Part shown: positions 59,720-64,000 of the stretch, in pieces
How positions within the stretch are numbered: the first letter of the stretch is position 1
Layout of the letters: the number at the start of each line of letters is the position of its first letter
Made by a program: the position numbers and the translations under genes
Origin: Litoditis marina
Taxonomy: Eukaryota; Nematoda; Chromadorea; Rhabditida; Rhabditidae
Direction: 5' to 3'
Assembly: GCA_964036275.1 (NCBI GenBank)
Contig: OZ038439.1
Location: 10,062,904 to 10,126,903, forward strand
Length of the DNA: 64,000 nucleotides
Notes under the pieces: generated by a model
Told to the model about the DNA's origin: nothing
The model's input: only the letters and a program-made list of their open reading frames with translations
Databases searched by the model: none

Positions 59720-62634
59720 ATCAAGCAACTCGATACTTTCTTGTTCTCTCAACATTTTCTCCAGAATCCGCTTTTTTCGTTCGATTCTTCGTTGTCTGAA
59801 GTATGTGAACGGCGTAACAGAGGGTGGGCCAATTGGTGTCGCGGGCGTTATCGCCGGAGCACCGGGCGGCAAAGGGGGCGGGGCTAACTTTTGATGTCCT
59901 TCCGTGGGCGGGGTCAATTTTGAAATGACGTCATTTTCCGTGGGCGGTGCTAGTTTTTTCTTAACCTTCAATGGGTCAACTGCCAACTTGTTCACGAAAC
60001 GTGGAGCTGTGAGAGGTGGTGGTGGGTTCACCGCGTGGGCGGTTCTCAACCGTCCTGGAGGCGGAGCCAAATTTGACTCGCTCAGTTTTGCACTTTCGAC
60101 ACTTTTCTTGATGGCAGAGGCGGGAAAATCGTTGTATATGTTGACTGGCTTCAGATTCGGCAGATTGCGCTTCATCTTTCTTCGTCGCAAATGTAAAATG
60201 GGCGGAGCTGAGTTTGTTGGAGTGTTTTTGATATTGGAGCTGTGGGTAACTGGTTTCTCAGTTGAAGAGTGGTTTGAATCGTTTTCCGTTTCAGTTTCCC
60301 AATTTTCCGTGATTGGCGTACGCGATACTGTTTCTTGGGAATGTCTTGACAGAAATTTTCGTGGTAGCTGGGTTGTTGAAAAATGATCAGTTGAGTCTGA
60401 AAATATTTTTCACTTTCATTAATCTGTAACGTATCATTTCAACGTGAAAAGTCAGATAAAAACCAAGAATTCGGTTTATAGCTGAGTTATAAAAGTCAGC
60501 TGATAGGTAGGAGGTTAGAAGAGGGCCGTGTATAACAGAAAATTCCGTGAGTTTCTCAGTTTTCACAGTTCGTTCTCACGTTTGAATGTTCTCTTTCTGT
60601 TTCTGGCGAACTTCTCATTCATGCATAACCACTGAACTACTTTGTTTGTGAGTTTTCACCACTCACCTAGTGGTTCGCTATTCGGTCTCGCTAGTGCGGT
60701 ACCAGAATGTTGGCGCACGTCAATAGCAGCCGAGCTCTCCAGAATGGGCGGGGCTAAATTTAGTCGCTTGGGTAGTCGGAATTCTATATTGGAAGACCCA
60801 TGACTTGATGGAGGCAGAGTGACCAAAAGAGAACGACGATAGGCCAACGACATTTTGGAACTCTCCTAAAAATGTTTGAAATGCAGTAAAGTTCGTATCA
60901 GGGCGTTGAAGCGAACAATGACATTGTTTCCAAGCGTATTAGTTCCAAATTCACTAGAAAGGAGAAGTTTTCACAAAATTCAATATTTTAGTCTGGCTGA
61001 AACATGAAAATTGTTTAAAATTGGTGTTAATGAGAAAAAATGGAAATAAGTCTAACCTTTTTAGCAGTCTGTGAAACTTTGTGCACTTTGGCGATATTGT
61101 AGGAGTCGGAGTGAATGTGCTGCTTCTGAAATCGAGATAAAAAAAGTATAAATTGTGAGCCAATTTGAATCCGTTTTGATCTGTAATCTGAGAAACACAC
61201 AACAAAACTTGAAAATAGTATTAAAACCTTAAAATTTTGTGCAACACAACACAACGCACCTTTTTAGTTTTTATCTCGTCGGTCTTCATCATTTTACAAG
61301 CCAAAATAGGAATACAGACTCCATTTTGGCGCGCGAATCCTTTCTTGCAGACACATTTTCCATGGGCACAGACGGTGCTACATGGCTGAAAAAGATAAAA
61401 TTAGAGTCGTCGCCAATGGAAAGGCGGGGGGGGGGGGGGGGGGGGGGGGGTACTGTATATATTATTTTCCACTGTGTACGCACACATGTCTTCGATCCCA
61501 AAGCTTGCCGGATATGGGTGCCTATAGCGCAGTGGTTAGCGCCCTGCTACGAATATTTTGCTCACATGTTCGCTTCCGGTGAGAGACAGAAATTTATAAA
61601 CTTGGCACCCACTATAGAGATGAATCCAACATTTTCGGAATAAAGACAATGAACAAAAATAAGAACGTGTTTCCGAGCTGAAAAATAGCTCGAAAATGTA
61701 ATCAAATGTGAACTGCAGATAGTGTACCACCTCGATCGAGCTTGTGTGGAAGCTGTACCTGCAACATAACTGAACAGGCACAAAAATCCTGGTTTGTTCC
61801 GAAATTTTCTAGTTGTTTAATGCTTTTCCAGAAGGTTTCAAATTTTCGGAATGTTAGAAAGCTTCAGTTATCATTTCATGTTTCGAGAAAACGGGCGACT
61901 TCTATATTTAACCCGGTACTCCGTTAACCCTTGCAGTTAACCATTAAAGAATCCGTCCCGCTCTAATTTTGACTTATGAGTTAACAATCTGACCATTTGG
62001 CAAATGAAAATCCATTATCGAAAATATATACTTTTATATCTCTATCTTGATTCGTTTGCTCAGAAAAGCGGCTTACGTAATGACACCGATAGGGGAGTTG
62101 CGTACGGGGTATGCTCCAAATAGCCTATAGAAGTACAAAAATATTTTTAAAACTTTCTTGCATATACGAAAACACAATTAGAGACTACAAAATGAAAATA
62201 AATCTGGACGTTAAGGAACCAAGTCAAGTTGCGTCACAGCGAAAATGTTCATGTCCTCTTTTTTAATGCTTGATATTATGCAAATTTTACAAATTTTCAA
62301 TATGAAAGTTCTTGCATGGTCTATGTGAAGACATTGCGAAACTTTTTTAAGCTTTTTGAATTTTTCGTGAAACTCAGATTATAGCGAAACGGTTTCTTTA
62401 AGCGGGTTACATTAAGCATTAAGCATTAAGGATTACAATAAGGGGGTTAGCGGGTTAACCATTAAGCGGGCAGGGTTAACAAGGGGTTAACAAGGTAACC
62501 CGATTAATGGTTAACTGCTAACGAAATACCGGGTTCCCTGTTGAATTGCCCCAGAAAACGTACAGGTTTCCAATTCAGACAGGTCGGCTCGCAAGTGGGA
62601 CGACAGATACGTAGTTCTTCGCCAGCGGCACATT
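59717..62634 (-). CDS. TIL-domain protein with basic proline-rich tail (5' end missing)
   Basis: Exons found: 62634-62564 (CAAGEELRICRPTCEPTCLN...), 61385-61260 (PCSTVCAHGKCVCKKGFARQ...), 61125-61057 (KQHIHSDSYNIAKVHKV...), 60865-60667 (ESSKMSLAYRRSLL...) and 60396-59717 (ends EQESIELLD, stop TGA). Junction phases are 0, 0, 0 and 1, all consistent, giving about 381 residues. The first two exons form one ten-cysteine trypsin-inhibitor-like (TIL) domain with the usual spacing (CxCKxGFxRxxGxC near its end), a secreted serine-protease-inhibitor fold with five disulfides. The remaining about 310 residues have no Cys, are rich in Lys/Arg, Ser and Pro, and carry repeated KLAPP/KLTPP/NLAPP motifs and PPPP runs before a basic helical end (RQRRIERKKRILEKMLR). 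The first exon enters in phase 1, so a signal-peptide exon must lie upstream, not recognised before the window end. Intron 1 carries a tRNA-like MITE and a nested transposon. Confidence 0.75.
61401..61617 (+). mobile_element. tRNA-like MITE, copy 5, with G25 tract
   Basis: AGTCGTCGCCAATGGAAAGG ... CTTGGCACCCACTATAG. Consensus A box TAGCGCAGTGG at 61524-61534; B box altered (TGTTCGCTTCC). The short G run of other copies is expanded to 25 G at 61426-61450. In intron 1 of the TIL gene. Confidence 0.9.
61426..61450 (+). repeat. 25-base homopolymer G tract
   Basis: Twenty-five uninterrupted G. Sibling elements have CGGGAGGG, CGAGGGGG or TGAGAGGG at this place, so this is local expansion of a G-rich spot. 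Long enough to form a G-quadruplex on the plus strand. Confidence 0.95.
61909..62536. mobile_element. inverted-repeat element with GGTTAA motifs, host of nested MITE
   Basis: Left end AACCCGGTACTCCGTTAACC...GCAGTTAACCATTAA and right end TTAATGGTTAACTGCTAACG...ATACCGGGTT are inverted repeats of about 35 bp. The interior right side has several GGGTTAA/GCATTAA direct repeats. The TTAA-type MITE copy 2 sits inside it. Confidence 0.8.
61944..62401 (+). mobile_element. 460-bp TTAA-type MITE, copy 2 (nested)
   Basis: TTAAAGAATCCGTCCCGCTC ... ATTATAGCGAAACGGTTTCTTTAA: inverted ends including TTAA at both sides. Strongly similar along its length to 54937-55391. No ORF of note; the ends suggest a TTAA-targeting (piggyBac-like) source, which is inference from the ends only. 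Confidence 0.85.
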
Positions 62635-62783
62635 CTAAAAATGAATAAATCCCACTTATTATCGATTGGTTTGTTTATCAATTGATTTGTTCATCGATTG
62701 ATTCGTTTATCAATTGGTTTGTTTATCGATTGATTATGGTGTAACTAGATTTGCATGCTTTTCGAGTTCAACGGTCACAAGCA

Positions 62784-62980
62784 TATAGTCGTCGCCAACG
62801 GAAAGGTGAGAGGGAACTGTATATCTCACTTTCTGCTGTGTACGCACACATGTCTTCTTTTCCGAAGCTTTTCGGTTATAGCTCCAATAGCCCAGTGGTT
62901 AGCGCTCAGCCTTCAAACTTTTGCTCGCAGGTTCGATTTCGGCAAGGGACACAAGTTTATAAATTTTGCACTCACTATAC
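62784..62980 (+). mobile_element. tRNA-like MITE, copy 6
   Basis: TATAGTCGTCGCCAACGGAA ... AATTTTGCACTCACTATAC. A-box-like TAGCCCAGTGG at 62887-62897 and B-box-like GGTTCGATTTC at 62930-62940. Confidence 0.9.
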
Positions 62981-63464
62981 ATCTATTCACTAAGAGATCT
63001 TTCACACAATCTTGACCTTGATATTCTGCTGTGCAAAGTTCGCGCAAGAATATTCAAATACCACAACGTGCGAAAGTTGATATTTGAAACATAAGTATTG
63101 TAGCATTTCGATCGCAACTTTGAATCTTCTCTATCTTTTCATGCCTATTCACCCGAAAGTCTCATGCTTTTTTGAAGATTTAAAAAAGGCCGCGGATCAT
63201 CCTGCTGATAAATCATTCATCGGGGTATCAAAAAGCACATTCTAGACGATTAGGTGTGAAACAATGTTTCAAACTAGGAAAAACTATAGGATGTATCGCT
63301 TAGACAGCTCACGTGAACCAAACGTGAACACGTGAAAAAAATTGAAGTCATTTGAAAGTTGGCGGACAAAACCCAACACATGAAATTGACTGTGGCACTT
63401 CGCACGTTTTACGTCACTTCTTCTCAAGAACTACCAGCAAAAGTGTATTTGTGACCATCGCGCA

Positions 63465-63655
63465 TGTAGTCGTCGCCAACGAAAAGACGGGAGGGTACTG
63501 TATATCTCACTTTCCGCTGTGTACGCGCACATGTCTAACGATTTCAAAGCTTTCCGATTATGTGTCTTATAGCGCCGCGCCCTGCAACGAATGTTTTGCT
63601 CGCAGGTTCGATTCCGGCGAGAGACATAAATATATACATTTGGCACCCACTATAC
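63465..63655 (+). mobile_element. tRNA-like MITE, copy 7, A box deleted
   Basis: TAGTCGTCGCCAACGAAAAG ... TTTGGCACCCACTATAC. Perfect B box GGTTCGATTCC at 63605-63615, but about 9 bases of the A box (AGTGGTTAG) are missing, leaving TATAGCGCCGCGCCC. Confidence 0.9.
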
Positions 63656-64000
63656 AGAAACTAACCATCCTGAAGGTTTGTGTTGCTCACAATATGCCGA
63701 TGTGGTTTTCTCATGAGAAGGTCTGCAACATTCATATTGAATGATATAGAGTGCAGGTTAGTTCCGATACCTCTCACCAGGTAGCATAGTATAGTTAGAG
63801 CATATGCACAAAATCAATTTCGACAGCTTTAAATGCTGGTTCCGGTTTATACTTTACAGTGTATGCTCATACTCAATGCATTCCTTTACAAAACATTTGT
63901 TCTAATTCAGTGCTAGAATAAGGCTGACGAACCGTATGGCAAACGGTAGCCGGAAAATTTCGTTGACATAGGCACTTCGCTTACGTTATCTTTGTTCTGA

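Larger units (their letters stand above)
62635..64000. other. upstream of the TIL gene, no exon recognised
   Basis: Holds two tRNA-like MITEs and a degenerate ATCGATTG.TTTGTTTATC simple repeat at about 62660-62738. I found no signal-peptide exon for the TIL gene here. Confidence 0.5.

Noticed and set aside
59904..60386. 160-codon plus-strand ORF, Gly/Phe-rich
   Set aside because: Antisense shadow of the long proline-rich exon on the minus strand, which has consistent splicing and a stop.
62402..62530. telomere-like GGGTTAA repeats
   Set aside because: Few, irregular and unlike TTAGGC; better explained as part of the inverted-repeat element.

Overview
The window looks like nuclear DNA from a Caenorhabditis-type nematode. 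It is AT-rich. Genes are split by many introns with TTTCAG-type acceptors, serpentine (7TM) chemoreceptor genes occur in clusters, a phospholipase C matches the beta-like PLC-2 type, and intergenic DNA is full of short inverted-repeat transposons. The species cannot be told from sequence alone. All gene models were spliced by eye, with donor/acceptor and reading phase checked exon by exon.

Layout. 1-3276: an LTR retrotransposon on the minus strand with identical LTR segments and a single gag-like ORF (no pol). It has landed inside an exon of a 7TM receptor gene. 3277-25570: a minus-strand family of related 7TM receptors: copy A (broken by the retrotransposon), copy B (intact, 297 aa), copy C (intact model, 292 aa, with a 5-kb repeat-filled intron) and copy D (last two exons only). 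Between C and D lies the 3' part of an unrecognised minus-strand gene (22831-24024). 26954-33007: a minus-strand glutathione S-transferase-like gene whose usual catalytic Tyr position is Asp. 33008-38777: repeat-rich, no convincing gene. 38778-46789: two plus-strand tandem 7TM receptor paralogs (E, 348 aa; F, 346 aa) with a near-identical block suggesting gene conversion. 48776-59566: a 26-exon plus-strand phospholipase C gene (932 aa, probable plc-2). 59717-62634 and beyond: a convergent minus-strand gene joining a ten-cysteine TIL domain to a long basic, proline-rich tail; its 5' end was not found.

Repeats. The most unusual is a family of about 200-bp elements, seven copies here, that combine MITE-like inverted ends with an internal tRNA-like A box and B box (Pol III promoter). 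Others are a CACGTGA-containing MITE family, a fold-back family with CTAGAAGATCCCGG ends, a TTAA-type MITE nested in a second inverted-repeat element, a 94-bp minisatellite, a (CT)n tract and a 25-G homopolymer. Receptors and a PLC-beta-type enzyme could share a sensory pathway in principle, but nothing in the sequence links them beyond proximity.
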